Positions 37,802-50,645 are shown, counted from the first letter of the stretch. The stretch is DNA of 64,000 nt from Sphagnum magellanicum (GCA_021904315.1 CM038921.1:9640146-9704145); one strand, 5' to 3'. Program-made: numbers and translations. Notes: generated from the sequence alone by a model not told the origin.

Positions 37802-39541
37802 ATGACTAGTTCACAAGGTATGGACGAACTGTTCTGGGGATGCGACCACGAAGACGTCAACGACTGGGCAGAAAGGCTCAGTATGGCTGTTGAGGTGCGG
37901 GACTTCAATGTAGATAAACTTTTTAAGATTGCAAAGCTCAACCTGAGAAGCAAGGCCAAGGATTGGTACCAGAGGTTACAACTAGCCCCAGCCGATTGGG
38001 ATGAACTGAGGACCCTCATCTTGCAGAAGTATGGAGGTGTGGACGCAGATGACATCAGAGTAAAACTTGATGCCATCAAGCAGGAGCCTAGAGAGAGGGT
38101 TCAGAGGTACTTTGAGCGTATGGATAGGTTGTTCCAAAGGGGGAGAATCCCTGATGCCGAATAGCGAAGGAGATTTCTGGCTAGGCTCAGGCGGGAAATT
38201 CGAAAGTTATGTGTTGTCAGAACTTTTGCTGACGTTGAGGAGCTAGTGGGTGCAGCCACTGAGCTCGAGCGAGTGCTGGGCGAACTTGGGGAGACTCCAT
38301 TCGAGCCCCTCAGAGAGGAGCAGGAAGAGGGAGCAGCTGAGGCGTCCATGGAACATCAGGTTGCCGCTTTGAATAATACTCTGATCAATTTTTTTAAGGG
38401 AGGTGTGCCGAACTCTATCCCATCGCCTTCTTCTACCCTGTTTAGAAAATGTCAGGTCTGTAAGGGAAGGGACCATATAGCCACAATGTGTCCAAGGTTA
38501 AATGAGCCACGGCCAAAATGCGCCAAATGTGGCATGCCTCATAGGACAAAAAACTGTGGTGTGAAATGTTCTTTCTGTTCAGGTCTTGGGCATTCAGAAA
38601 ACAGGTGTTGGAAGAAATCCAAGGATGGGAGATCAAATTCTAGAGCGGCGAATTTCCTTGAAGTATTGCTGGATGACGAAGCAGTAACTATACAGCAGCT
38701 CGATAAGTTCTGTGAGAACGAAAATGTGTTCTCATACACTCGCATACCCAGGCGAAGGCAACCGGTTGAATTGCCACCAGCAACTGCTGGACCGTCGACC
38801 GAGGCTGCCGGAGATGGCACTGGCACAAATCGGGAGCATTCCATCAGGTCAAAGATCCTCTCTCATTTCATCAAACGGAAAATCTCCCTAACTCCAATGG
38901 AAACTGTGATGATGATACCAGGAAAATTGGAGCAACTGGAGAATTTAGTAAAGGTTACTAGGAGGAAGAAGGATGCAGAGATTGAAGGTGCTCAGGTATC
39001 AATGGTATCTGCAACACCAACTGTGAGGAGAATCTGTGTCAACAAGACACACAAGAGTAAGACTTTGCATCTGTCAGTCGAGATAAATAACTACCTTGTT
39101 GAGGGATTTGTTGACACTAGCGCGTCCATGTTTGTCATGGCAGCTGCAGTTGTCAGGGAATTGGGTCTGATGCATTTGGTGGTTGGGTCTGAGACATACA
39201 AGACGGCTTCAGGCACCGTGACCCAGGCACTCGGCCGGATCGAAGAAGTGCCAATTAAGGTTGGGGGAGTACAATGCAATATGACCTTCATGGTTGTGGA
39301 CACAGACAACTATGATGTCTTGCTTGGGCTTGATCTGCTGATCAAAATTGGCACGATCGTTGATGTTGAACAGGGGTTAATCCAGGTCAGACGCGGTCCA
39401 GGTACCAATGTAGAAGTGCTACCACTGACCGTGGTGAACTTGATGCAGAGGTCAGCCTCGAACACTGATGTCTGCAATGGAGATGGTGCCATGAAGCATG
39501 CAATTGGTAAATTGAATGCTAAGAACGGATCGTCGCCCTAG
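37802..39541 (+). pseudogene. gag: Gag with zinc knuckles, plus protease; nonsense-interrupted
   Basis: The ATG at 37802 follows an 860-nt leader after the PBS. The first about 170 codons are a retrotransposon Gag capsid domain (AKDWYQRL, DWDELRTLIL, YFERMDRLF). TAG at 38162-38164 cuts it, but the frame continues unchanged. Three zinc knuckles follow at 38450-38610: CX2CX4HX4C, CX2CX3HX4C, CX2CX4HX4C. The nucleocapsid binds RNA during packaging. The protease active site reads VDTSAS (D codon 39113-39115) where the family has D-T/S-G. Gly to Ser, a single G-to-A change, would inactivate it. The downstream LGLDLL segment fits an aspartic protease. A second TAG ends the segment at 39539-39541, still in the same frame as the RT that follows. 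Confidence 0.85.
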
Positions 39542-39565
39542 TATGCGCATGGCACTGGTCAACAA

Positions 39566-41446
39566 ATGATTACACATGAGTCTGGGTCGGAATATGACTC
39601 CAATGAGGATTCCGATGAGGGGTCTCAGCCGGGGATCCAGGTTGAAGGTGAGTCCGAATTTGGGGACACGGAGCTAGAGAACTTGGTGATGATGGAAGGC
39701 CCGCAACAAATCCTGCAGCTGACACTGCAACATCAGGCTGATGATTTTATGAAAGAGGAAATTACAGATGCTGACAACTATGCTGATTGGATTCAATGGG
39801 CTGTTGATGGGGAGCATCACAAGCAAAACCTCCCCGAAGCAGTGAGTGCAACAAGAGAATCTGTGTTGCTACAAGTTCAACGGATAGAGATCACTGCCTT
39901 TGGCAACAACGTCAGGGAGCAAATCATTGATAATGTCAAAGGGGATACAAGGTGGAAGGACATTTGCCAGAAGCTCAGAATCGATCAAGACCTCGACGAA
40001 CTAAAGAGGCCATTGCTTTGGAAGCTTCTGGAGAGGTACCAGGATGTGTTTGCCTGGAACAAAGGAGAATTGGGGTGTTGTACAGTCAGGGAGCACTCGA
40101 TCAACACGCAAGGATTTCCACCTTGTCGGGTAGCTCCTGGACAACTGTCATATTGGGAGGAGGCGAAAGTGAAACGCTAGATAGATGTGTTGGTGGACCT
40201 AAGCAAGATGAGACCAAGTGACTCAGAATATGCCTGTAGGGTGACTTTGCCGGTGAAGAAGGATGGAAGCATGAGGTTCTGTGGGGACTACAGACCACTC
40301 ACTTTGCAGACTAGGAGGGACTCGTTCCCCATGCCCCTAGTTGATGAAGTTATATCCTAGCTGGGGAAGTCGGCTTGGTTCACTGCATTAGATCTGCAGT
40401 CGGGTTTCTGGCAAATTCGCATGGCTCCTGAAGATGTGAAGAAAACTACACTAGTCACTAAGACCGGGCTATATGACTGGACTGTCATGCCCTTTGGTCT
40501 CAAAAATGCCACTAGTACTTTTACCAGAACAATGTCCCTGGTCTTCAAGGAGTTGGGAGGCGAATTCCTGAAGGTGTTTGTGGACGATCTCAATGTCCAC
40601 AGCGAGATTTGGGAGGACCACCTTCAACACCTGGAAGCTGTGTTCGCCAAATTAAGGGAAGTAAACCTGAAACTGAATCCCGGGAAGTGTTGTTTTGCTG
40701 CCAGGAGCATCGCTTTCTTAGGACATGTGGTCAGTAGCAAAGGAACCAGGCCAGATCCTAGTAAAATTAATGTTGTAGTACATTTCCCTGTGCCGAAGAC
40801 AGTCACAGATGTGAGGTCTTTTCTGGGACTGACAGGGTATTATCGAAACTATGTGCAAGGATACGCACGGCTGGCGATTCCACTGTTCGAATTGACAAGG
40901 AAAGAAGTGGCTTTTGTATGGGATTTGGGTTGTCAGGGTGCGTTTGAAGCTCTAAAGGGGGCACTTGTGGCTGCTCCGGTGCTCATTCAACCTGACTTTG
41001 ATAAGCAGTTCTGCCTTGATGTGGATTGGTCACCGAAGGGCGTCGGTGCCATCCTATCTCAAAGAGAAGGTAGGAAGGAGAAAGTTGTGGCATATGCCAG
41101 CAAGGGACTGACATCTGCACAAAAGAAATTCCATCCCATGGAGGGAGAATGTTATGCACTAATATGGGGCATCATGCACTTCCGTCAGTATCTGCATCGC
41201 ACCCATTTCGTTCTTAGGACGGATCACAAGCCACTGGAGTGGTTGGCAACGGTGTCCGATGCATATGGGAGAAGAGGACGTTGGATCGACATGCTCCAGG
41301 ATTTCAATTTCAAGATCCAGCATCGACCAGGCGTGAAACATACTAATGTGGATGCGCTAAGCCGGAATCCCGTAGGAGCTGCTGATGATGACGATTTTGG
41401 TTGTGAAATTCAGGTTTCTCGCGACCAAACCAGGAAACCCAATTGA
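39566..41446 (+). pseudogene. pol: Reverse transcriptase and RNase H, nonsense-interrupted
   Basis: Same frame as gag. An acidic linker leads into RT. FCGDYRPL near 40280, FTALDLQSGFWQI near 40380, PFGLKNA near 40490 and the catalytic FVDD (Asp codons 40583 and 40586) are the RT blocks. FVDD is a tolerated variant of Y/F-x-D-D. RNase H follows with DVDWS near 41020, E in GECYAL near 41145, RTDHK near 41218 and VDALSR near 41350, so its catalytic acids look retained. TAG codons at 40178-40180 and 40358-40360 interrupt the reading; the second lies inside RT. TGA at 41444-41446 ends the frame. RT and RNase H copy element RNA to DNA in cytoplasmic particles. Confidence 0.9.
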
Positions 41447-41591
41447 GCCATCGGGAGGGATATTCTCTATCCAGTGTGGTAAGGAATCTGACTGGCTTGG
41501 CCTGAGGAGACGATCAGGACGACTAAAATAGCACTACGAATGTTGTTTTGGCATCAACCATTGGCGATGGCCGAAAGAGCATTAGCTGTGT

Positions 41592-42998
41592 ATGCTTGAG
41601 GTATTGACTGAGGCAAGTCACGATGAGAAGGATGACTCACCTGGAGATGGAGATGAAGCTATTGTTGGAGAGGAAATCAGGGATTCGGAATCTTCCAAAA
41701 GAAAGCAGATCCTTAGGAGAGGAAAGACCAAATACTATGATAAAAAGCAACAGCTTGAGCTGGTACTAGCTGCCCAGGCGCTGTTGGAAGATGATGGACA
41801 GGGGACTCACGATGCAAGTTCTGGGGGTGAAGAAGCCTATGCTGATGACACAAGCAAAACTGACATTTGGGAGGATGCGGTTTGTATGGGATTACTGAAG
41901 GAAGGCTTCATCCCAGATGCTATCGATCTCCAGGAAAGCAAGAGAGCAAGGAAACGAGCAATGCACTATTGCTGGAAGGACGAAAGGCTCTACTTTAAAG
42001 GGTTGTGCGTGCCCAGACCTGAGGATAGGTTGAAGCTGGTGACACAAATGCACGAAGATTTGGGGCACTTCGGGGAACAAAGAACCTTGGCAGAAATCTA
42101 CTAGAGGTACTTCTGGAACAACCGAACAGAATGTGTAAAGACAATTGTCAAAACATGCCAGCAATGCCAGCTGGTGAAGAGTGAAGGAAGCATTCGCTCT
42201 GGAGATGAGCGTCTGAAGAGCATCCCGATTTGTGACCTGTTCCACCGAATTGCACTCGATATAGCTGGTCCACTACCTGAGACGAAAGCGGGCAATAAGT
42301 ACATTCTGGTGGCCATCGACCACTACTCTAAGTGGTGCGAGGCCAAGGCGGTGGCTGATCATGGGGCCAAGACTGCTGCTAGATTTCTGGAGGATGACCT
42401 AATCTGCAGGTATGGAGTTCCTAAATTTGTGTTGACTGACAATGGCGGGGAGTGGGGTGCAGAATTCGAGGTGATGTGCAGGGATTATGCCATACAGCAT
42501 CAGCGCACTGCACCACAATGGCCCCAGTGCAATGGGATCGCAGAGCGCATGATCAAGACGCTCAAACATGGCATCACTGTTTTGGCAGCCGATCTTACAA
42601 ACGTGAATTGCTAGGATGAGCACTTGGCTAAGGTCCTATTCGGTTACAGGTGTGGAGTTCAGGTAAGCACGAAATTCTCACCTTTCATGGTTCTGACCGG
42701 TCGATCACCACGTCTCAAGGTGGACAACCATTTGAGTGCTTTGACCAATGAGGTTAATGATACCTCCAGTGTGGAAGATACTGCAATCCAATTCCTGGAA
42801 AAGGTACAGCTCATAGCAAGTATACACAAAAATGTCTTGCTCAACGTTGAGCAAGCACAGAAGAAGCAGAAGAACACATATGCCAACCGGCCAGGCAAGC
42901 ATCTGTTTGAAGGTTTGGTGGCTAGGGAGTCGATGGTGAAAATGAAGAAACCAGGTAAGAGGAGAGCTCTTGTTGCGAGTTGGGAAGGCCCCTACTAA
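41592..42998 (+). pseudogene. pol: Integrase, nonsense-interrupted, in a shifted frame
   Basis: Reads in a different frame from RT, so a frameshift or loss lies in 41447-41591. An H-x4-H (HEDLGH, about 42050) and C-x2-C (CQQC, about 42160) form the HHCC zinc domain. The catalytic core has D in ALDIAGPL (about 42255), D in LTDNGGEW (about 42437) and E in NGIAERM (about 42542), all intact. TAG at 42102-42104 (between the zinc-domain halves) and TAG at 42612-42614 break it. The frame ends at TAA 42996-42998, straight after WEGPY, the GPY/F motif of gypsy integrases. No chromodomain follows before the PPT. Integrase joins the DNA copy to the host chromosome. Confidence 0.9.
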
Positions 42999-43157
42999 TT
43001 TGTAGGACATGCTGATGGGAAGAGAAATTTTGATTTTGAAGAAGGTTGCCGGCTTTGCATAGTCCAAGATGCGAATGGTCGACAATGGGAGAGGTCACGA
43101 AGAGACCTACAGATCTATTACGCTCCTTCGGACTGAACTGAGGGACTCAGCTTTTTC

Positions 43158-43170
43158 AAAAAGGGAGGGG
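43158..43170 (+). other. Polypurine tract
   Basis: AAAAAGGGAGGGG, 7 nt upstream of the 3' LTR start. Primes plus-strand DNA synthesis. A PPT usually abuts the LTR, so the 7-nt gap (ttacata) is slightly unusual. Confidence 0.85.
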
Positions 43171-43177
43171 TTACATA

Positions 43178-43877
43178 TGTAGCCGAACAACGGGTGGCAG
43201 GACAGTGACTCCATGAATGTGCAGTTGGTGTGAACACAAACCCCTTGATCTGGGTAATCTGGCCGCCTCCATTGATGAGTGGCGGCGGATTTCCTCTTCA
43301 TTAGTTTGAGAGGGAAACTGGATATGCATGGAGTGCATGGGAGAAGGTGGTCTATCTATGTGGGATGTGAGGACAGGAAGATGGCGGCGCGTTTGATGAA
43401 GAGGAGCGGCGCCACATTGATTAGGGATGGAGGAAAGCCGTTGGTGAGAAAAGTGAGGAGGAGGAAGCTTGCAAAGAAAGTTAGATCCAGGGATACATAA
43501 GGGAGGATGAGGAATGGAGGACATTACCGGGTTTTGGCAGAAGAACAAGGAACTTAGAGAACGCTAGTCTGGTCGCTCTCTTTTTCCGCTGCGATTAGTG
43601 ACCTGAGAGATTTTCGGCTCCTTGATCTAGAAGAACTTAATGAGAGTTTAGGAGCAGGCAATCGAGATAGCAATTGTGAGGAGGCAGAAGAGTGAGTTCT
43701 GTACGAGACATTGTGTGTAATGAAAATTATGGAATTTTGCCCCTGAGATCCATTTCATTTGAATTGTATGTTGCATAGTTGTGGAATTGCATCGTGCGCG
43801 CTCTGTCAGAGCGCGGCAGCATCGGGAGAGGTCTGGTTAATGTTGTGTCCTCTCCGTTTCTCTGGATCCCTCCTTTT
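43178..43877 (+). repeat. 3' LTR, 700 bp
   Basis: Exact length match to the 5' LTR. The next 7 bases (tggttac, 43878-43884) precede the target duplication and are not part of the repeat shared in full with the 5' LTR. Confidence 0.9.
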
Positions 43878-43884
43878 TGGTTAC

Positions 43885-43889
43885 ACTAG
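43885..43889. repeat. Target-site duplication, right (actag)
   Basis: Copy of 36226-36230. Confidence 0.8.
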
Positions 43890-44800
43890 TTTAGTATATT
43901 TTAATTTAATTTAGTATGAATTAATCTAAACTTAATTTAGTTTAGATTAATTTAATTTAATCCAATCTTAATTTAACCTACTTAAGGCTAGTTCACCCTA
44001 AATAGCTTAATTTATCTTAAATAACCTAATTTATTCTAATTAATCCTATATTTTCGTTTAATGTAACATATTTTTAAAATATGTAAATTAATTTAGTTTA
44101 GTTTAGCCAAATGTAACCTATTTTAGCAACACTTAAATTTTGTCAAGTTTATTCAAACTTAATTAACTCAATTTAACCTAGTTGGCTTTAGTTCCAACAA
44201 AATACATTTAAAAACCTTATTTGCCAAAAAAATTCAAATTTAGCCAAGTTTAATTAACCATGTTTAACTTAAGTGTTTTCATGTAACTTGATTTTGCCAA
44301 TTTTAACCAAATTTAACTTCAGTATTGAAGTTTAACCTAAATCTTTTAATTTATCCAAGTTAAGCCTAATTTATTAAAATTTAACCAAATTAAACTTTAT
44401 TTTTTCTAGGTTTAGCCAAATTTATTCAATTTCAACAAAAATTAATCGAATTTAATTCAAATTTTGGTAGGTTTAACTAAATTTAGCCAAAATCATTTAG
44501 TTTAGAAAATTTTATTTTCATTTAACCAAGCTTAACCAAGTTATAACCAAGTTTATCAAAATATAAGAAAATTTATCCTATTTTAACCAAAATAACCCAC
44601 TTTAGCCTCATTTATATTATTTTAACTAAAACTAAACAAAATTAATGAAATTTAGCTTTAGCCTAGCCAAATTTCATTTAAATACTCTATTTTAATAATT
44701 AAAAATTTTAGTTTAACAAAAATAACACAATTCAAACAATTTCATGTATTTTTAATTCAATCTAAGAAAGTTTTACCAAATTTATCAATGGCTTTAATAT
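43890..44800. repeat. Degenerate TTTAA / TTTAACC short-unit array
   Basis: About 0.9 kb dominated by variants of 'aatttaacc', 'tttagccaa' and 'aatttaattt' with a loose 5-11 bp rhythm. It continues the array seen left of the retrotransposon. No coding content. Confidence 0.6.
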
Positions 44801-47259
44801 TCATAAATTTATAACATATTAAATTTATATATATAATGACCTTTTAGAAAAATATGATGAAATATAATTTACAAATTTTTAATTATAATTTTCTTACAAA
44901 AGATTTGTTGTTTTATGTATATATTTTAAACATATTTCAATAAATATTTATATACATATGACATTGCATATGTTTGTGTGTATATTGTATTAAATGTGTA
45001 GATTTTAATAAATATAAAATTATTAAAATTGAAATAATGGAGAAAAAAAACAGTTATATTGTTATGTTAAGTGGTTGGATTATAATAAAATTAATCCGTA
45101 AATATTTTTTCTAAATATCCATTCTATAAATTAACTTATTATAAACTGAAAATAATATGAAATTGGAATTAATATATGATTTTTAAATTAAATGATATAA
45201 TGAAAATTAAATAATTGTATATAAAATATAAATATTGAATGTATGTATATATATATACGTATATTATAATATGTGTAATATATATACATATGATATATAA
45301 TATTTTGTATATTTTAATACATCAATACTAATATATTCTATGCATATTAATATACACATACATGTATGTGTACATTAATAACTTATGTGTAAATTTATGT
45401 TATGTGTATATAGTATGGTACATAACATATATACATATATTATATTAACAATATCATATTTCAGAATTAAAAAATAAATTTAAAACGATCAATGTTTTAT
45501 ATTCAAATTATATATATTTATTAAAGTTCATCATCTACTGAAACATAACGGATATGTTAAAATTTTAAAAATTCAAAAGTGGTTTTCTATGTACAAAATT
45601 TGTTGTTTGAATTTTTAGTTGGTCCACATATATAGATTATACTCCAAAATTTAATCATTTATTATTCATATTGTCATTTGAATAGGTATTGGAAAAGAAA
45701 TTACATTTTAAACTTTGTGTTTTTATATATTCAAACATTAAAACATGATAAAAATTTTATGTGACAACATTGTGTCACATGTAATGCGGTAGGTGGATGG
45801 CAAATCCTTTGGCCCATTTAAAGCAAATTCAAAAACCAATATTCGAAATACTTTTTAATATTATTATAATATACACAAATATATATATTATATTATGTAA
45901 TCATAGGTGTAGTCACAATGGTGATTATGACTATGACCATTTTAACAACTAATGACATTTATGACATGGTCTTTTGGACTACAAAATCATGTAGTCATAA
46001 ATGCCACATTTTGGCAAATGATCTTAAAATTTTCTTTAAATTAATTCAACTAATAGAATACAATTCATAAAAAAATTTAAATACTACAGAACCAATTAAA
46101 CTCCACATTTTTTACCATTATTATTGCATTGTGTTTCTTGCATATGCTTAGAAAGCTTCCCTTCCAAAGTGAAGCTAAATGACCTTTCACATAAAAAATT
46201 TGATCAAAAATAAAAAATAAAATGATCATGAGTATTTAAAGAACTAGAATGATCATAAAAAATAAATTCAAATTTTAATCTAAATGATTTTGAATTTTTT
46301 TGGAAAACTAAGAAAATATTAATTCATATTTACTTCTCTTTTATTTTTGCATTAAAAATGAGAATGTTTTCACATTTGTAAAACTATTACATATAAAATT
46401 ATCTTAAATATTACATTACAATGTTATCCACCATTGTAGATGTTTAAAAATAATATTTAAAAAAAAGATCTACTCCCTTAATTTTTTACAATTTTTAAAT
46501 CATAGGTCAACATTACATAACCTTAGATTAATTTAGAGTTTTTTCTCCCATCCATGGTGTTTTAGTATTCAAGCAAAAGGAAATAGAATTATTACTATCA
46601 AAACAAGAAATTATAAATGTTTAATATGTAAAATGAAAGTTTAAAAATGAAAAAAATGATTTTTAAAAATATAGTAGTTTAAGGTTTAAGGGTTAGGTGT
46701 TTCATTTTAAACTTAGGATCGAGGCATTGTACAATTCCTTTTAAGAGACTAAATTGTAGTAAAAGGTTTATGGTTTGGGTGTGAGACATGAGCTACATGG
46801 TTAAAACCCATGGGATGGCAAAAGTAATGATATTTTTGTTTAATTTTATTAAACCATCATATTTTTGTCAAATTATGAATAAGGTTTTGTAGAATGAAAT
46901 TGAAATAAAAAACATTTAAAATCAACTAGAATTTTTTAAACAATAAATGGTTTAGCGTTTGGGTGGTTTGTGGTGCATATTTCCTTTTCCATTACAATGT
47001 TTGTCATGTCTAATTTAAGCTTTCATTTTGATTATTGTTTTCTATTGCCTTTCCAAGCATGTGCCTTTCTAAATATGCACTTTTATATAACCATTTTTTA
47101 TTTATTATAAATAATTTGTATATGGGAAATTATTCACCTCACAATTTTGATTTGCATAGTATTAATTACATAGTCTTTTTCATAATTATTTTTAAAATAA
47201 AAAACATATTCTTGTACATCAACATTTCATTCTATCGAAAGAAATTTTATGTATAAGAA
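44801..47259. other. Very AT-rich DNA, no gene
   Basis: Long AT stretches, including alternating TA/ATAC sequence at about 45240-45300. No supported ORF. Confidence 0.5.
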
Positions 47260-47525
47260 ATTTTTTTAATGTAAGACATTTTTTAGTACAAGTGAATTTT
47301 CAATACAAACAATTTTTCAATTCAAGCAGTTTTTTATTGTAATTTTTTCTCAATGCAAACATTGTTTTTCCAATATAAACAAGTTTTTAATCCAACCAAT
47401 TTTCCAAATGCAATCCTGTTTTCAATGCAATGAACTTGTTTTGTTCAAGCAAGATTTTAAATAAACAATTTTGTCAATACAAGCATTTTTCAATTCAAGT
47501 AGTTTTTTTCAACCTATGTGTGGTT
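47260..47525. repeat. Degenerate ~18-bp tandem repeat
   Basis: About fourteen units of the form 'caatacaagcaattttt', with the pattern (C/A)AA(T/G)(A/C)(C/A)AA(A/G)CA followed by a T-run, each 15-20 bp. Too diverged for exact period assignment. Confidence 0.5.
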
Positions 47526-49790
47526 GTAACTTTTGTTTGTGTATATGTGATGTGTGATTGTGTGTGTAGGGTGCAAGAAAGCATAAGTTCAATGATTATG
47601 TGTGAGATGTTAACTCTATGTATACATAGAAAACAATATGATTGTATGTGTTCTTGTTACATGCTTTGATATGTTTCCAAAATGTGGTAGGGATAACATT
47701 TTTTTTTGATGTTTGCAATTTACAATAAACATTTTGGAGAAGTTTGTGTTTTTCGAAATTTGTAACTTAGTGCAAGTTTTTTCCTTATTAGGATTCTTGT
47801 GTCAACTAGTGATCAATTATGGGTGGGTACCATGTTTGGTGGGTTTGAACTAGTTTTGTTCGATTTGTCTTTTTTAAAAGAACCTCCAATCCCAATTTTG
47901 ATTCTTTAAAAAAAATTGGAAGTTCTTTTGGTGCAAGTTTGAGCCTAGTTCTTCCCGTTTTAAAACCTTCCAATTTGAATTCTAACACACTTTTTCAAAT
48001 TCAAAAATCTTCAAGCCTAGTTCAAAATCGAGTCCAATCCATGTAAACATTCCACACTCCCTTATGCTAGATATTGTATAGATTTAAAAAATTATATCAA
48101 ATTAAACTCAAGATCTATATAGGTATGGAGTTCAACAACTAATAAAAGTTAATGTTTAACTCTAAAATTGAGACTACTTGTCAACTTTTCAAAAAGAAAT
48201 CAATTTGTTTACTTAAAAACTTACCCCTATTTTTTCATGGTTCTAGGTTTGGGTCTAGATCTAGCAAAAGACTAGTTCCAATGTCCAATTCTTATGTCAA
48301 TTCCAACAAAAAGATGTGATTATAGGTCCAAGTCACAAAAACTTGACCCTAAACCCCACATCTTAACATTTGAAACTAAATAACCTCACAACATTTATTT
48401 GAACCATTATTTTTGGTTTTAGTTAATTAAATTCAAATCAAATGTAGATTTGATTTTGTAACTAGTATTAAAATAGGATTATTTTAGGAATTGAAACTAA
48501 AACTAGGTTTCCAATTCCATTTTGTGTGGAACTAGAATCGAAACAAAAATTCCTAAATTTCAAAAATGGATTTGAAAAATAAAATAAAATTGAGGGCTAA
48601 ACAAAGGCTAACTAACAATTATCCATTAGTTGCAATTTGAATTGCCTAAAATTGTACTAGAAATAGGTCTTAATTTCAAATTTGGAACATGAACTAAAAT
48701 TGGGCAAATTGAACCAAGAACCAAATTCTAAATTCTATTTATTTGTAAAACCAAAGTTGTTTTAATTTTTTAAAACCAAAATCAGAGATTTTTCATAAAA
48801 GTAAAGAACTACCCCACATAAGTTGTGACTTTTAGTTGAATAGGCTTGAGTAGGCTTTTACCTTAATGCCCATCCTCATGGGCAAATGCAAATAGGATAA
48901 CACAAGCCACACCTACTTGTTTTTTGACTATTTTTGTAATTATTTTTGTGAAAATATTCTTAAGATATTCTTGGAATACTTTAGAAAAAATCTTTGAATT
49001 TTATTTTTTTAATTCATATTATTTTATTAAGGTTTATGTTAAAAATTTGGTAGAAATTGTCATTTAAAAAAAAAATCAAATCCATTTACAAGTCCTTTTA
49101 CTATTTAAAAACAAACATTATAGTGTTTAATGAATGTTTCTGTTAATTTTTTACTCATTGGATTAATTTTAAATTAATTCACATGTTCCCATGATATATT
49201 AAAAAATACAACTATATAAATAAATCTTACAATTTCAACATCAAATTAAATTACGACTTTAAAACATGAAAAAATCAAATAAGCATTAAACTTACTATGG
49301 TATGTGTTATCGTGATTGCACTTGTGCTCACCTTGAGTTGCTTAAATATGGTTATAATACACACTAATTGACATCTAAAAACATAAAGGTTTAAATCAAT
49401 GTTGGGTGGATATCATATTCTTATGATATCCATTGGAATCCAATTTTCAAAATAAGTTTTAAGAAACAGGTTAGATCTTCCATTTAATTTTTTTTCCTTT
49501 AGAATATTCAACAAGGACATCAATTATTTTTTGAAAATCTTAGTGTTTCATATAACTTAAAAAATAATATCAATCAAATATTCAAGATGATTATCATAAC
49601 CCAGATAACAAAACCCAACAAGTTTAATACAAACAACGTATATACAAGGAAATGAAATTACAAATTATATGTTCACAAGTTCATCTTGCTCAAACTTACT
49701 TTCATAGTTTTAAAGTTTTCTTTTAAAGAAAGTTGAAACATTAATATCAATCGATTCTATCAAGCTAAAAAGCAAACTACAACCCACCTT
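47526..49790. other. AT-rich DNA, no gene
   Basis: No recognisable gene. An A/T-rich sequence with short dispersed inverted bits (for example around 47870-47960). Confidence 0.4.
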
Positions 49791-49799
49791 AGGATCATT

Positions 49800-50645
49800 G
49801 TTGCAAGGTCTTTTTTTGTTTATAGTTATTAACTTATCTAAATTATTTGATCGTGTTGGCATCTCTTCAAATTCATAAGTATTTTAGCTAAGGAAAAAAT
49901 CCTTTTAATTTCAATTTGGGGTCTCATAATGTCAAAAATCTAATAAGAAAGGAAAATAACAATTGGAAACAAGAATTCATGTTTTCTCTATCAATTTAAA
50001 GAACATTTAATGTCCTCCACATTGATTTGGTACCTCTTAAACATCTATAATTTCCTATTCAATAGCTCCTTGGTTGGCTCACTAGTTGGACATTAATCAT
50101 CTCAAAAATGTCAAGATTAGAAATTTCATCATTTAGTTGACCTACCACATATTCAAATTCTACCACTAGGTGTAGTACATGGTGGCACTTTAAAATCATT
50201 GGAAACAAAGAATGTTTATCATCGTCTTCCACAATGCTTCAACAAATTGTTCTCAACTAACTAAAAATTATTAAATCTTGGGTTTAACATTAAAATTAAC
50301 ATGTTATGGGCTTTTTTTTCCTCATGCAGTTCCTTCGAAATGAAAAAAGCCATTTCAAACCACACATACTTCCTTTATGACATTAGATGCAAACATTGAT
50401 AACTCCAAAGCCACTCAAAAATCATCCTCCATCAAATTATCCATAAACTATGCAATTCCAAATTCTTTTTTTAAATCTCAAGGTCATGGTAATTGTTGCA
50501 TGCAAAACATTAAAAAGTAACCAATGCCCATGGGATTAGCTTAGCACTCAAACACTCACAACTAGAAAAAGAACATCAACAATGATTTCATATATGTGCC
50601 AAGTCAAAGATGGAGGAACATGGCTAATAATCTTCATTAATGTCT
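49800..50645 (-). pseudogene. Decayed hAT-family transposase, C-terminal half
   Basis: On the minus strand the segment 49838-49982 reads, in one frame with one TAG, FPIVIFLSY, then RPQIEIKRIFSLAKIL, then LKRC. This is the hAT C-terminal dimerisation domain, whose signature resembles SQIETERIFSLAGIL. Upstream (50150-50330) are VVEFEYVVGQLNDE and AHNMLILMLNPRF, the latter matching the hAT block around LDPRFK with Asp changed to Asn. Several stops and frame changes separate these blocks, and no N-terminal BED finger or terminal inverted repeats could be found. The family assignment is from motif recall and the copy is clearly dead. Confidence 0.65.

Larger units (their letters stand above)
36231..43884 (+). 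mobile_element. Full-length Ty3/gypsy LTR retrotransposon, coding-dead
   Basis: The two LTRs are 700 bp each (36231-36930 and 43178-43877). A PBS lies at 36931-36942 and a polypurine tract at 43158-43170. The pol order is protease, RT, RNase H, integrase, which defines Ty3/gypsy. The duplicated target is 'actag' at 36226-36230 and 43885-43889. Because both flanks read actagt, the exact end is ambiguous by one base. By hand count the LTRs differ at about 27 of 700 positions (near 4%), mostly transitions, so the insertion is not recent but far younger than the other elements here. One frame runs from 37802 to 41446, broken by four TAG codons. The integrase part continues in another frame from 41592. 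There is no chromodomain; a GPY/F-type WEGPY ends the integrase. Confidence 0.95.
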
